Below, piece by piece: positions 1-9,111 of a stretch of DNA of 24,862 nt (its first letter is position 1; each line of letters begins with the position of its first letter). The DNA comes from an uncultured Collinsella sp. (GTDB lineage: Bacteria; Actinomycetota; Coriobacteriia; Coriobacteriales; Coriobacteriaceae). The DNA lies in NCBI GenBank assembly GCA_900754445.1, contig CAAECW010000077.1, forward strand, positions 1-24,862, given 5' to 3'. Made by a program: the position numbers and the translations under genes. Below the pieces are notes generated by a model. That model had not been told where the DNA came from, did not search any database, and worked only from the letters and a program-made list of their open reading frames with translations.

Positions 1-779
1 TCGTTGGTGCCAACGGTGCTGGCAAAACAACGGCGATTCGAGCTGCTCTCGGGCTTATAAAGCTCGATGCCGGCGAAGTGCACCTGTTTGGGCAGCGCTG
101 TGGCGCCGACGCGCCCGATGAGTCGCAACACCATCTACGCTCCCGCGTCGGTCTTGTCCTGGACACGTGCCCCTTCCCCTCCACGCTCAAGGTGGGCCAG
201 ATCGAGGCGCTCGTAGGCCCGGCGTACCCCACGTGGGACCGCGAAACGTTCGCCGGATTCATCAACCGATTTGGCCTCGATCCCAAGACAAAGGTCAAGG
301 ACCTCTCCCGCGGCATGGGTATGAAGCTGCAGCTCGCCTGCGCGCTCAGCCACAATGCCAAGCTGCTCGTTTTGGACGAAGCCACTGCGGGCCTCGATCC
401 CATGGCACGCGAGGAACTGCTTGATGAGCTGCTTGCCTTTGTCGCCGACGGCCAGCACAGCGTGTTGCTCTCGAGCCACATTACGTCCGATCTCGATCGC
501 ACCGCTGATCGCGTCATCTGCATCGATGCTGGCTCGATTGTGTTTGACCTGCCGCGCGAGGATATTACCGACCGCGCCGGCATCGCCCACTGTACCCAAG
601 CACAGGCCGCCGAGCTTATGGTTTGCGTCGAAGGCGCCCGTGCCGTCCACCACGCCTACAGCGTGGACGTGCTCGTGCCCAACCGTCGCGAAACGCTCGA
701 GGCCTTCCCCGAGATTCCCTGCGATCGGGCAACCATTGACGACTATCTGCGCCTCACGCTGAAAGGGACTTCGAAATGA
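1..779 (+). CDS. ABC transporter ATP-binding protein, 5' end cut by window edge
   Basis: The reading frame is already open at base 3, so the true start lies outside the window. The first residues read are a Walker A loop (GANGAGKTT). An LSRGMGMKLQLA signature region, Walker B plus the catalytic Glu (LLVLDEATAGLD) and an H-loop His (SSHITSDL) follow in normal order, so this is a complete ABC-type ATPase core apart from the missing N-terminus. It should hydrolyse ATP on the cytoplasmic face to drive the permease encoded next; the two genes overlap by 4 bases (ATGA), which implies translational coupling. The type resembles the ATPases of small ABC-2 exporters (YtrB/BcrA-like). Substrate cannot be told from sequence. 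The GTG at 78 is an internal codon, not a start, because Walker A lies upstream of it. Confidence 0.93.
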   Translation, partial: VGANGAGKTTAIRAALGLIKLDAGEVHLFGQRCGADAPDESQHHLRSRVGLVLDTCPFPSTLKVGQIEALVGPAYPTWDRETFAGFINRFGLDPKTKVKDLSRGMGMKLQLACALSHNAKLLVLDEATAGLDPMAREELLDELLAFVADGQHSVLLSSHITSDLDRTADRVICIDAGSIVFDLPREDITDRAGIAHCTQAQAAELMVCVEGARAVHHAYSVDVLVPNRRETLEAFPEIPCDRATIDDYLRLTLKGTSK

Positions 780-1474
780 AACGTGCCTTTATGTCCGAGC
801 TCGCCATCGTTCGCACGCTCACCCCGAGCATCGCGGGTGTCGGGCTGTTCATCTTCGTCGTGTTGACCCTCGCCAACGCGACAGACGGCGATTCCGGTAT
901 GAGCGCCGGCGCCTGTGCGGTCAGCGCAATGTCGCCCATCATAATCATGAACTCGCTAGCTGGCTACGATAACCAAAACGGCTGGGAGCGTTATCGAGCA
1001 ACGTTGCCCTTCTCGCGCAAAGACATTATTTGCGCACGCTACCTGTGCATCGTTGTCTTCTCGGTCGTCATGGCATGTGCAGCCACGCTTTTGAGCATCG
1101 CCTCCATCCCGCTCTTCAACAGCGCGGGCATTCCTTCGACGGGACAGACGATCTTTGAAATCGCAACCGCCTCGGCGGCATCAATGCTCATCTCCCTCAT
1201 GATGGTATTCTTGGCACAGCCGCTGTTCTTCCGATTTGGACACATGGAGGCGCTGCGCCTATCCCTTGGCCTGTTTGCCCTGTTTGGCTGCGGCACCATG
1301 GCAATGCTGAGTTCCTCCAACCCCATCAGCAACTGGCTCATGTCGATTGCCGGAGCGAATCCCGATCCCGCCGTCCTTGGCTGTCTGTGTGCAGGAATTG
1401 CAGTACTGGCGCTCGCACTATGTGCAATCAGCTGCGCTGTCAGCACCAAGGTTTATCGAGTACGCGATCTGTAA
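776..1474 (+). CDS. ABC-2 type transporter permease
   Basis: A 232-residue membrane protein with about six hydrophobic segments. The stretch ERYRATLPFSRKDIICARYL, between the second and third segments, is typical of the ABC2_membrane_5 group of ABC-2 permeases, where a cytoplasmic loop carries a 'LP-x-S-R-K' element. The ATG overlaps the stop codon of the upstream ATPase gene by 4 bases, so the two form one exporter complex, probably a homodimer of each subunit. It is the last gene of its operon: a hairpin with a T-run follows and then a non-coding stretch. The exported substrate (lipid, peptide or drug) is unknown. Confidence 0.85.
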   Translation: MKRAFMSELAIVRTLTPSIAGVGLFIFVVLTLANATDGDSGMSAGACAVSAMSPIIIMNSLAGYDNQNGWERYRATLPFSRKDIICARYLCIVVFSVVMACAATLLSIASIPLFNSAGIPSTGQTIFEIATASAASMLISLMMVFLAQPLFFRFGHMEALRLSLGLFALFGCGTMAMLSSSNPISNWLMSIAGANPDPAVLGCLCAGIAVLALALCAISCAVSTKVYRVRDL

Positions 1475-1483
1475 TCGACAGCT

Positions 1484-1516
1484 AAAAAAGCTTAGGTGGT
1501 ACCCCGCTTATTTTTT
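1484..1516 (+). terminator. Candidate intrinsic terminator after the ABC operon
   Basis: Ten bases after the permease stop an A6-GC arm is matched by a GC...T6 arm, with a short GG/CC inner pairing. The right arm ends in a run of six T. The stem is imperfect, so this is a moderate call. Confidence 0.4.
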
Positions 1517-1602
1517 CAATGAAACAAGGCGGCATAGCGTCACCACCGCCCCTCACAGCAGGCCGTCTAGTTCTTGGCAACCAAAAAGACACCGTCAGCA
1601 TA

Positions 1603-1785
1603 TCGAAGGTGAATACTTTTCCGAGAAGTGAACGAGTAAAAACAGTACCCTGTAGCATCGACATTTTTAAGGACTCAATTCCTGCGGTTTTTGTCTAAGA
1701 ATCCTGCAGTTTTGTTCGAAAAAGTGTGCATGTCCCAGGGGTCCAGATTTACTCGTTCACTTCGCGGAAAACCATTCACCTTCGA
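1603..1785. repeat. 183-bp inverted-repeat element, copy A
   Basis: This fills the middle of the non-coding stretch 1475-1923. Both ends carry the same sequence in opposite orientation: TCGAAGGTGAAT, two variable bases, TTTTCCG, one variable base, GAAGTGAACGAGTAAA. That is roughly 36 bp of terminal inverted repeat with only a few mismatches. The centre holds two direct copies of a CCTGC(G/A)G-TTTT word whose starts are 22 bases apart (1681 and 1703). A second element of the same length and plan lies at 17346-17528. There is no open reading frame of its own, so it is a MITE-like or structured-RNA/DNA element. The rest of the gap (1517-1602 and 1786-1906) shows nothing I can identify. Confidence 0.75.
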
Positions 1786-1923
1786 TTCGAGCCTTAACCA
1801 AATGCCCTCTCGAACTATGGCCCCTGTCTCACCACAGCGATATCAAAGCTTCATGGCGGGACGGTATCATCGGACGAGCGCCGTAAATCTGGCGCGGTTG
1901 TTCTTTGGGGAGGCATTTCACCC

Positions 1924-2799
1924 GTGTCGTGGGTCGTCGCAGCATTTGCGTCAGCATTCTTTGCCGGCATCACATCCATCTTGGCCAAATGCGGCATCAA
2001 GCAGACCGACTCCAATGTCGCGACGGCCATTCGCACCTGCGTGGTGCTCGTTTTCGCCTGGGCAATGGCGGGCATTTCTGGATCCATTGGAACCATTGGC
2101 AGCATCGAACCCAGATCCTGGCTCTTTCTCGTCCTCTCGGGACTCGCTACCGGCGCTTCGTGGATCTGTTACTTTAAGGCGTTGAGCATCGGAGACGTCA
2201 ATAAGGTCGTACCGGTCGACAAGATGAGCACCGTGCTCGCCGCGCTGATCGCCATCGTGCTTTTTGGCGAGACGAGCAACCTTGCGGTTAAGCTCGTGGG
2301 AACCGCCGTCATTACCCTCGGCACTTTTTTAATGACCGAGAAGCAGCAATCCGCCGGACCCGAGCAGCAGCAAGACCGGACCTGGCTCGCTTACGCCCTC
2401 GGCGCCGCCATGTTCGCAGCACTCACCTCCGTCCTCGCCAAGATCGGCATCGAAGGCGTCGAGTCAAACCTGGCCACGGCAATCCGCACCTGCGTGGTAC
2501 TGGTTATGGCATGGGCAATCGTGGCAGCTAAAGGCAAGATGGGCCAAGCCGTGCACGTAGACCGCTACGAGCTCGTATTTCTCGCGGCATCGGGCATCGC
2601 GACCGGAGCATCGTGGCTGCTCTATTACTAAGCCATCGCCGCAGGCCAGGTGAGCGTCGTGGTGCAGATCGACAAACTATCGATTGTCGTATCGGTACTA
2701 TTTGCGCGCTTGGCATTCAACGAAAAGGTCTCGCGGCGCAGCGCCATCGGTCTCGCCCTCATCGTACTGGGCACTGCGGCGCTCGCGGTTTGGAAGTAG
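1924..2799 (+). pseudogene. EamA/DMT-family transporter broken by an in-frame TAA
   Basis: The GTG start at 1924 has a GGGGAGG ribosome site 10 bases upstream. The frame encodes a ten-helix drug/metabolite transporter made of two homologous EamA halves. Each half has an L-A-K-x-G-I element, an ATAIRTCVVLV segment and a GASW...VDK-type segment. The second half is cut by TAA at 2629-2631, after GASWLLYY. Beyond it the same frame runs on for 55 more codons (AIAAGQVSVVVQIDKLS...) to a TAG at 2797-2799, giving the usual full length of about 290 residues. Aligning the halves, the stop falls where the first half has Lys (WICYFKAL), so a single AAA/AAG-to-TAA change explains it. Function, if intact, would be export of a small metabolite. 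A sequencing or assembly error cannot be excluded. Confidence 0.85.
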
Positions 2800-2814
2800 C
2801 GCGGCCAGCAGCCG

Positions 2815-3606
2815 CTACATCCTCACACCTGGCTTGGGATGCCTGTACTGACCGTGGGATGCCGTGCGCTTACCGTGCGAGATGGCAAATTTGGGACAAC
2901 GGTGCAGGCAACGAAGGCAGGCTGCGCACTCCGGCTTTGTCCAGACGGGAAGGCCGTCGCGCATCTCAATCGCCGCCATGGGGCAGCGCTTGGCACACAG
3001 GCCGCAGCCGATGCAGCAATCGGCATCGACGGCAAACTTGCTCGTCTGTTGCATGCGCGGCAGCCCAATTGCGTGATACGCGCACGATGCAAACAGAGGC
3101 ACGCGATGGCGCATCATGTTACCCGTGCGGCGTGCCCGCACCGCCTCGATCACGGCATCAATCTGCGCCTCGGCAGCTCTATTGATACCCTCAACCTTTT
3201 GAGGGTCAGACAGGTCGAAAACAGGCGTCCAGGTATCGGGCATCTTGACGCTCATCGCCGCATCCAACTCGAGCCCACGCTCGTGCAGCAGGTCGCGGGC
3301 AAACTTGGCAGATTGGCCGGTCGTCGAACCGTACGTCGAAACATAGAACGTATAGGGGCGCTCGCCGCCCTTTGCACCGGCAGCAATCGACAGGTCGGCA
3401 GTCTTCAAAAACTCGATCATCGGTGTCGGCAGACCCCAGGCATACACCGGAGCAACAAATCCCAGCTGGCAGGGGCCTTCCGTCGCAACAAGGCGAAGGG
3501 CTTCGGCATCAAAACGCTCAATCGACACAACCTTGTCGTCTGTCGCCGCCGCAATGCGACGCGCCACATGTTCGCTGTTCCCCGTCGCGCTAAAGTACAG
3601 GATCAT
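2815..3606 (-). CDS. EFR1-type flavodoxin/ferredoxin fusion protein
   Basis: 263 residues. The N-terminus (MILYFSATGNSEHVARRIA) is a flavodoxin-type FMN phosphate-binding loop. The middle has a flavodoxin-like segment (YTFYVSTYGSTTG). The C-terminus carries two CxxCxxCxxxCP clusters (DCCIGCGLCAKRCP and ECAACLRCLHRCP), each suited to one [4Fe-4S] centre. This combination is the EFR1-family 'ferrodoxin' architecture: a soluble cytoplasmic electron carrier of unknown partner, common in anaerobes. The start has an AGAGGGG site just upstream. It lies 28 bases after the ClC gene on the same strand, so the two may share a transcript. It converges with the broken EamA gene, 15 bases away. Confidence 0.88.
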   Translation of the reverse strand: MILYFSATGNSEHVARRIAAATDDKVVSIERFDAEALRLVATEGPCQLGFVAPVYAWGLPTPMIEFLKTADLSIAAGAKGGERPYTFYVSTYGSTTGQSAKFARDLLHERGLELDAAMSVKMPDTWTPVFDLSDPQKVEGINRAAEAQIDAVIEAVRARRTGNMMRHRVPLFASCAYHAIGLPRMQQTSKFAVDADCCIGCGLCAKRCPMAAIEMRDGLPVWTKPECAACLRCLHRCPKFAISHGKRTASHGQYRHPKPGVRM

Positions 3607-3634
3607 CTCGTACCCCTCTGGAGTTGACTCGCGA

Positions 3635-4948
3635 TTAACCGCGCCATTTGTGCAGCGGCTTGGGCAGTGGGATACCGGCGGCGATGACGGCGGCGATGAT
3701 CATACAGACGATGCCTTTGAGCGGGAAGCACATGAGCAACAGGCCCACGACCATAACGGGTTGGCGCATGACGGCGCCCATCGTCGAGGCTGTGCAGACG
3801 GCGACGCAAAAGACCGGATCGGCGCCGGTGAGGATGGCAAGGCCGTAGCCCAAGCTCACACCCGAGAAGATAACCGGGAAGAAGTGGCCGCCACGCCAAC
3901 CAAGGTTGATGAGGGCGGGCGTCAGCATGGCCTTAACAAGACCGGTCGCGATCAGCACGCCGGCGGGGATGGTCAGGTAGGTTTCCATGAGCACACCGGC
4001 CTGGGTCTCGCCGGCAAACATGGTGTAGGGCAGGACCGTGCCACAGATGGCGAGCGCCAGACCGGCTAGCATGGCCTTGACGACAGGACGTTCCCCTATT
4101 GCATGGGCAAATGCTTCGCTCGCGTGCTCAGAGACAAAGTACAGCCAGCCGCAGACCGTGCCGATCAGCGACAGAGGGATGAGCCAGGTAAGCTCCAGGT
4201 TGCCCACCACGGCAGCCTCGAACCTCGGCATACCCATGCCGCCGCCCATGAGCTGGCCGAGCAGCAGGTAGGTGCCCAGGCCGCCAGCAATCGCGATGCC
4301 GTAAACCACGGTCTTTTGCGCCTTGGGCAGCCTGATGGTGATCTCACCGGATTCGGAATCCTCGCCATCGCCGGCACCCTGGCCGTCAGCACTTCCGGCA
4401 AGCGGCGCCACAAAGCCAAACACGGGCGCGGTAAAGAGCGCCGTCAGGGCAGCCTGGGTGCCCAGCAGCGTGAGCTCCCTAAACTCGGCGCCAAAGCGAC
4501 GCATACGATCGCCGACCCAGCTGCACAGACCTGCGATAACGCCGGTCAGACCGGCCTCCGGTCCAATACTTCCACCAAACAGCAGCGGCAGCAATGCCGC
4601 GAGCGAAAGCCTGCCCAGGTTGTCGTACGGGTAGCGCCCGTCTTGCTTAACCTTTGCCATCACCTGGTTGAGGTCATCGGTCTTGATGCCCGTCATCTTT
4701 TCGTACAGGCCAATCACCAAGCCGCCCAACAGGCAAACGAAAAACGGGTACGGCAAAAAGCCAAACGGGCCGCTGGCGAGTTCGGGCGAAGAGACACCCA
4801 GCATATGCGGGACCTCGGTCCACAAATAATCAATGCCGTGCTCCATCGCAAAGAAGAACAGCCAGACTGCGGCACCTGCGAACGCACCGGTCACGGCAAC
4901 GCTAACTAAAAACAGCGCGCGGTTTGTGGGTTTGGCAAGGTTATCCAT
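3635..4948 (-). CDS. ClC-type chloride channel/transporter
   Basis: 437 residues, almost all hydrophobic helices, the normal size for bacterial ClC proteins without CBS domains. The segment GGSIGPEAGLTG (residues 125-136) matches the conserved ClC anion-binding loop; Glu131 sits where the external gating glutamate of CLC-ec1 lies. A second anion-site element, GGHFFPVIFSG, is present near residue 350. An acidic insert (DGQGAGDGEDSESGE) lies in the loop near the middle. Known family members exchange chloride (or fluoride) for protons across the cytoplasmic membrane. Because the gating Glu is retained, an exchanger rather than a passive channel is more likely, but ion choice is not settled by sequence. 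A GGGAGGG ribosome site precedes the ATG. Confidence 0.88.
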   Translation of the reverse strand: MDNLAKPTNRALFLVSVAVTGAFAGAAVWLFFFAMEHGIDYLWTEVPHMLGVSSPELASGPFGFLPYPFFVCLLGGLVIGLYEKMTGIKTDDLNQVMAKVKQDGRYPYDNLGRLSLAALLPLLFGGSIGPEAGLTGVIAGLCSWVGDRMRRFGAEFRELTLLGTQAALTALFTAPVFGFVAPLAGSADGQGAGDGEDSESGEITIRLPKAQKTVVYGIAIAGGLGTYLLLGQLMGGGMGMPRFEAAVVGNLELTWLIPLSLIGTVCGWLYFVSEHASEAFAHAIGERPVVKAMLAGLALAICGTVLPYTMFAGETQAGVLMETYLTIPAGVLIATGLVKAMLTPALINLGWRGGHFFPVIFSGVSLGYGLAILTGADPVFCVAVCTASTMGAVMRQPVMVVGLLLMCFPLKGIVCMIIAAVIAAGIPLPKPLHKWRG

Positions 4949-5071
4949 CGGGCCCTCCCGCGGTCAAAGTCGACATAGATACGTTTATTGTAGAGCGAGC
5001 GTTGCCGAACGAGCTAACCATCTGCGCCGCAAACGGCACCATTGGGATTCACAGTGAGGAAGGCTCAAGAC

Positions 5072-5605
5072 TTATCCGTTGATAATCGAGGCAATCTCGC
5101 GCAAATCGTCGGCAAAGTAGATGCCCTGCTGGCGCCTCAGGCTCGAAAGCCCTTTATCAATCATGTGCCCGAGCAGTGCCTTGAGGTCGTTGTAGTAACC
5201 GTCCAGGTTATACAGGATGCACGGAGCACTCAGGTGCCCCAACGACACCGCGGACATAACCTCGGCAATCTCCTCGAGTGTGCCCGTGCCGCCCGGAAAT
5301 GCGATGAACGCATCGCCGAGCTCAATCATCTTGGCTTTTCGCTCGGCCATATCACTCGTCACGATAAGGTCGTCGATTCCGTCGTGCTGAAACTCGGCCT
5401 CGATAAAAAAGCTCGGCTCCACGCCCGTCACATGTCCGCCAGCATCGAGCACGCTATCGGCGAGCGCGCCCATCAGGCCCGATTTGGACCCGCCGTATAC
5501 CAGCGCGTGGCCGTTGGTGCCAATCCAGTTGCCCAGCTCCTGTACCGCAGGCAGAAACGCCGGGTCATTACCGACGCTGGCACCCAGATACACGGTGATA
5601 TTCAT
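5072..5605 (-). CDS. LOG-family (TIGR00730-like) nucleotide 5'-monophosphate phosphoribohydrolase
   Basis: 177 residues with a Rossmann-type fold: an N-terminal strand (MNITVYLGASVG), the loop VYGGSKSGLMGALADSVL (residues 37-53), a DMAERKAKM element (85-93) and the hallmark PGGTGTLEE (104-112). The last two are the conserved substrate and catalytic motifs of the LOG family ('lysine decarboxylase-like' in older annotation), whose characterised members cleave the N-glycosidic bond of nucleoside 5'-monophosphates such as AMP or cytokinin nucleotides. The gene starts 35 bases after the small K+ channel gene on the same strand and is probably co-transcribed with it. A GAGGGGG site precedes the ATG. 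Confidence 0.88.
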   Translation of the reverse strand: MNITVYLGASVGNDPAFLPAVQELGNWIGTNGHALVYGGSKSGLMGALADSVLDAGGHVTGVEPSFFIEAEFQHDGIDDLIVTSDMAERKAKMIELGDAFIAFPGGTGTLEEIAEVMSAVSLGHLSAPCILYNLDGYYNDLKALLGHMIDKGLSSLRRQQGIYFADDLREIASIING

Positions 5606-5640
5606 TTCAGTCCCCCTCGTCGTGACGCGCGGCGCCCGTT

Positions 5641-6066
5641 CTAGCGTTGGCGCCGGCGATATTCGCGCACGCGGCGCGACAGGTCGGCGAGCTCGTCACG
5701 ATCGAGCTCTTCCAAATGCTCAAGATCGTCCATAAAGCGCGCCATGGTGTCCTTTTGGCGCAGCTTGATGAGCGTATTGCAGTAGTTCACCGCCACGCCC
5801 GTAAGCATGGCGATATAGAAGATACTGATGACGCTTAGGATAACGGTAATGCCGCGGGCAACCGGCGTTTCGGCGGGGATATCGCCAAAGCCGATCGTCG
5901 AGACCGTCTCAAAGCTAAACCAAAGTCCATCGCCAAACGTAAGGGTCGTGGGCTCGGACAGCCAGACGGCCGTCGAGCACAGCAGATAGAAGATAAGAAA
6001 CAGGCCCGTGATGCGCGCAAAGCCAGCCTGTCGCAACACATCGGCAAGCGTCCTCAACTTGTTCAT
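5641..6066 (-). CDS. Small two-transmembrane potassium channel
   Basis: 141 residues with the KcsA/MthK-like plan: helix 1 (about 18-37), a pore helix ending in the selectivity filter TIGFGD (57-62), helix 2 (about 71-95), then a charged, Glu/Arg-rich cytoplasmic tail with heptad character that could form a coiled coil. There is no RCK/TrkA_N domain, so gating must come from the tail or the membrane. I chose the ATG at 6066 because an AAGGGG site lies just upstream; a GTG at 6117 in the same frame would add 17 residues but has no good site and runs into a palindrome. Role by family: passive K+ flux that sets membrane potential. Confidence 0.88.
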   Translation of the reverse strand: MNKLRTLADVLRQAGFARITGLFLIFYLLCSTAVWLSEPTTLTFGDGLWFSFETVSTIGFGDIPAETPVARGITVILSVISIFYIAMLTGVAVNYCNTLIKLRQKDTMARFMDDLEHLEELDRDELADLSRRVREYRRRQR

Positions 6067-6119
6067 CGCGACCCCTTTTCCCAGACGTCCAATCACGTTT
6101 GCTCGGTATTGTCCCACAA

Positions 6120-6177
6120 CCGGCAGTTAGGGACGTTCCTTTTGTGCCGGCAGAAAGGGGCTGTCCCCAACTGCCGG
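6120..6177. repeat. Large intergenic palindrome, GGGAC/GTCCC type with CCGGCAG arms
   Basis: This sits between the divergent K+ channel and histidine kinase genes. The outer arms CCGGCAGTTAGGGAC and GTCCCCAACTGCCGG pair with one mismatch. The inner part is again nearly self-complementary around a perfect TGCCGGCA core. It has no T-run, so it is not a plain terminator. It shares its GGGAC/GTCCC word with four other palindromes in the window. Confidence 0.75.
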
Positions 6178-6231
6178 GCGGGAGCGTTTAGCGGTGCAGC
6201 CGCCGGCTAGGCAGGCTGAGCTGGTATCCTT

Positions 6232-9069
6232 ATGCGGTATTGTCTCGATTCGTTAGGATTGCACGTGAGAGCTACCGTCGCCCTTCGTTTAGTTATATCT
6301 CGCGCCTTGGTCATCGTGCTTGTCGCGCTTACCGTGCTGAGCGCCGCCGCGCCCGCCCCCGTCTATGCCGCCAACACCGTTCAACAGGTCAAGACGGTCC
6401 GCGTCGGCTGGCTCGTCAACAACGAGGGCTTCCAGGACGGCACCCCCGGCGAGCGCCTCTCGGGATGGGGCTACGAGTACCTCCAGACCCTGTCGTACTA
6501 CACGCCCGGCTGGCGGTACGAATACGTCTCCGGCACCTTCACCGAGCTTATGGACATGCTCGAGGCAGGCGAAATCGACCTCATGCCCAACATCTCCTAC
6601 TCCGAGGAACGCGCCCAAAAGCTGCTCTTTTCCTCGAACCCCGAGGGCGCCGAGCGCTACTACATCTACGCCAAGCCCGATCGCGACGACCTCGCAAAGG
6701 GTGACCCTCAAGCACTCCAGGGTCTCACTATCGGCTGCAACCCCGGCGTTATGCAAACCTTCGTTGGCCAGCAATGGCTCGCCAACGAAGGAATCGCCTG
6801 CGCATACAGGGAGTATGACGGAGGATCCGATCTCTTTAACGCGCTCGCAGACGACGAAGTCGATGCCGCAATCATGAACGACACCATTTCGTCGCCCGAG
6901 GCGTCGCCCATGTTCTACGTTGGTTCAAGCGACTACTACCTTGCCGTCCCCAAAAGTCGTTCCGACCTGATGAACGACATCAATGCTGCCATGACGGCAA
7001 TCGCCCGCGTCAACCCACGCTATAACGACGAAGTCAAATCTAACTACTCGACCCAAAACAGCGGTTCATCATCGCTCAACATCCCCGAACGCTCCTGGCT
7101 CAAAGCAAATGGCAACACCATCACGCTCGGCTACATTACGGGCAAACTCCCCTACTGCAACGAAGACGAAGACGGCGAAATGGAAGGCTCGCTCGCATCG
7201 CTTGCAACGACGCTGCACGATCAATTTGGCATTACGGTCAAAACCGTCGCCTTTGATAGCTACAAGATGATGTCGAAGGCCCTGTCAAAGGGAAGCATAG
7301 ACGTTGCGCTGCCAATATACCGAGATTACTGGTTTGCCGAGCAATCGGGCGTTGTGCAGTCGGTATCGTTGGGGACTATATCCCTCACCGCCATCCACAC
7401 CGGAAGCAACCTGAACAAAGACCTTCAGAACATCGCCTGCACCAAATCATCGATTATCAACCGAAATGTACTTGAAAGTCTGTTCCCCACAGCGACCGTG
7501 ACCGAATACCAATCCGACGATGAAGCGTTCGACGCCCTCAGGAAGGGAACGGCGCACTGCATCGTCGCTCCCAGTTCACGCGTAAAAACCATCGGTGACC
7601 GTTATGATCTCGAGGACTGCGAGACGGCCGAACTCCCTGACACCCGTGAGCTCTCGTGCTGGATTTTGCGCGGAAAACCCGAGCTGTCGGGAATCATCAA
7701 CAAGGGCATCATCAATGCCGGAGAATCGCTCTCCGCAAGCAATTACTCCTCAACGTCGTACACGGCGCAAGAATCGGACACGTTCCAGTTTCTCCACCGC
7801 AACCGCACCGCCATTGCAGCTACCCTCATCGGTATGTTGTCGGTCGGCATCGTCCTGCTCATCTGGGCGCTCGTGCGCGCTCGAACCGAGCGCAAAAAAG
7901 CCGATGCTGCCAACGCTGCTAAGACGGCATTCCTCACGCGCATGAGCCACGACATCCGTACGCCGCTCAACGGTATCCTGGGCCTTATCGAGATCGAGGA
8001 ATTGAAGGAAGGCGATATGCAAGTCGCCCGCGAGAGCCGTGCCAAGGCGCGCGTTGCCGCCAATCACCTGCTCTCGCTGATCAACGACATCCTCGAGATG
8101 GGCAAAATCGAAGACCGCAAGCTAACACTGGAGCATGCGCCTTTTAACCTCAAAGAGCTCTGTGACAATACGCTGGTTCTGTGCAAGCTCCGCGCATCCG
8201 ATAACGGCATCACCATGCAGGACAATAGTCTGCCATACGCCACGGGGCCATACATGGTCGGCAGTCCCATCCATATCCGACAGATCATGATCAACCTGTT
8301 AGACAACAGCATTAAGTACAACAGGCACGGCGGCTCCGTCACCTTTAGCTCAAAGACCAAGCCACTCGATAACGGGCGCGCGCTCTTTTGCTTTAGCGTT
8401 TCGGATACCGGCATTGGCATGGCTCCCGAGTTTTTAAAGCATATCTATGAGCCGTTTGCCCAAGAAGGTGACGATGCGCGCAGCAAGTTCCAAGGAACCG
8501 GCATGGGCATGCCAATCGTCAAGTCGCTTATTGAACTGATGGGCGGCACCATCGAAGTCACCAGCGAACTCCATGTGGGCACCACGTTCTACGTGGAAAT
8601 TCCGCTCGATATCGACAAGAACCCCCGGGCGCGGGCGAATACGGTCGAGAGGGCGCTCGACTGCTCGCTCGCCGACATGAACGTGCTGCTCGCCGAAGAC
8701 AACGAATTGAATGCCGAGATTGCCCAGACGCTGCTAGAATCCGAGGGCGTCGTGGTCACCCGCGCCGTCAACGGCAACGAAGTCGTCGATCTGTACCTGT
8801 CTCATCCCGCCGGCAGCTTCGATGCGATCCTGATGGACATTATGATGCCGGACATGGACGGTTACGAGGCAACCCGCGCGATTCGCCTGAGCGAGAAGGT
8901 CGATGCAGCCGATATCCCCATCATCGCGCTCACCGCCAATGCCTTTGCCGAGGACGCCAAGGCGGCACACGACGCCGGCATGAACGCCCATCTGTCCAAA
9001 CCGCTCGACTTTAACAAGCTCAAAAACATACTCGCCCGCATCAAGAAAAACGGATCCGTTTCGCTATAG
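6232..9069 (+). CDS. Hybrid sensor histidine kinase with two N-terminal substrate-binding domains
   Basis: 945 residues. Order: signal/anchor helix (about 18-46, ending PVYAAN), a first SBP_bac_3-like domain (about 55-272), a second (about 285-505), one transmembrane helix (about 527-549), a HisKA dimerisation helix with the phospho-acceptor His573 in MSHDIRTP, a HATPase domain (N box INLLDNSIKYN, G1 DTGIGM, G2 GTGMGMP), and a C-terminal receiver domain with acidic residues in AEDNE and phospho-acceptor Asp869 in LMDIMMP. This is the BvgS/EvgS-like Venus-flytrap plan without PAS or Hpt. It should sense an extracytoplasmic small molecule, perhaps an amino acid. No DNA-binding response regulator is adjacent. 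The start is uncertain: GTG at 6268, with TAGGA just upstream, is an alternative that leaves the signal sequence intact. Confidence 0.92.
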   Translation: MRYCLDSLGLHVRATVALRLVISRALVIVLVALTVLSAAAPAPVYAANTVQQVKTVRVGWLVNNEGFQDGTPGERLSGWGYEYLQTLSYYTPGWRYEYVSGTFTELMDMLEAGEIDLMPNISYSEERAQKLLFSSNPEGAERYYIYAKPDRDDLAKGDPQALQGLTIGCNPGVMQTFVGQQWLANEGIACAYREYDGGSDLFNALADDEVDAAIMNDTISSPEASPMFYVGSSDYYLAVPKSRSDLMNDINAAMTAIARVNPRYNDEVKSNYSTQNSGSSSLNIPERSWLKANGNTITLGYITGKLPYCNEDEDGEMEGSLASLATTLHDQFGITVKTVAFDSYKMMSKALSKGSIDVALPIYRDYWFAEQSGVVQSVSLGTISLTAIHTGSNLNKDLQNIACTKSSIINRNVLESLFPTATVTEYQSDDEAFDALRKGTAHCIVAPSSRVKTIGDRYDLEDCETAELPDTRELSCWILRGKPELSGIINKGIINAGESLSASNYSSTSYTAQESDTFQFLHRNRTAIAATLIGMLSVGIVLLIWALVRARTERKKADAANAAKTAFLTRMSHDIRTPLNGILGLIEIEELKEGDMQVARESRAKARVAANHLLSLINDILEMGKIEDRKLTLEHAPFNLKELCDNTLVLCKLRASDNGITMQDNSLPYATGPYMVGSPIHIRQIMINLLDNSIKYNRHGGSVTFSSKTKPLDNGRALFCFSVSDTGIGMAPEFLKHIYEPFAQEGDDARSKFQGTGMGMPIVKSLIELMGGTIEVTSELHVGTTFYVEIPLDIDKNPRARANTVERALDCSLADMNVLLAEDNELNAEIAQTLLESEGVVVTRAVNGNEVVDLYLSHPAGSFDAILMDIMMPDMDGYEATRAIRLSEKVDAADIPIIALTANAFAEDAKAAHDAGMNAHLSKPLDFNKLKNILARIKKNGSVSL

Positions 9070-9111
9070 TTTGTGCTCAACCACCACGCACGACCAGAAA
9101 GGAAGCCAACG

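Noticed and set aside
1691..2185. Open frame running through the 183-bp element into the EamA gene
   Set aside because: It spans the inverted-repeat element and an alternative frame of the transporter; the product is low-complexity with no ribosome site.
2629..2631. Programmed readthrough or recoding at the TAA
   Set aside because: TAA is the least likely codon for readthrough, and no recoding structure is evident downstream; simple mutation is the better explanation.
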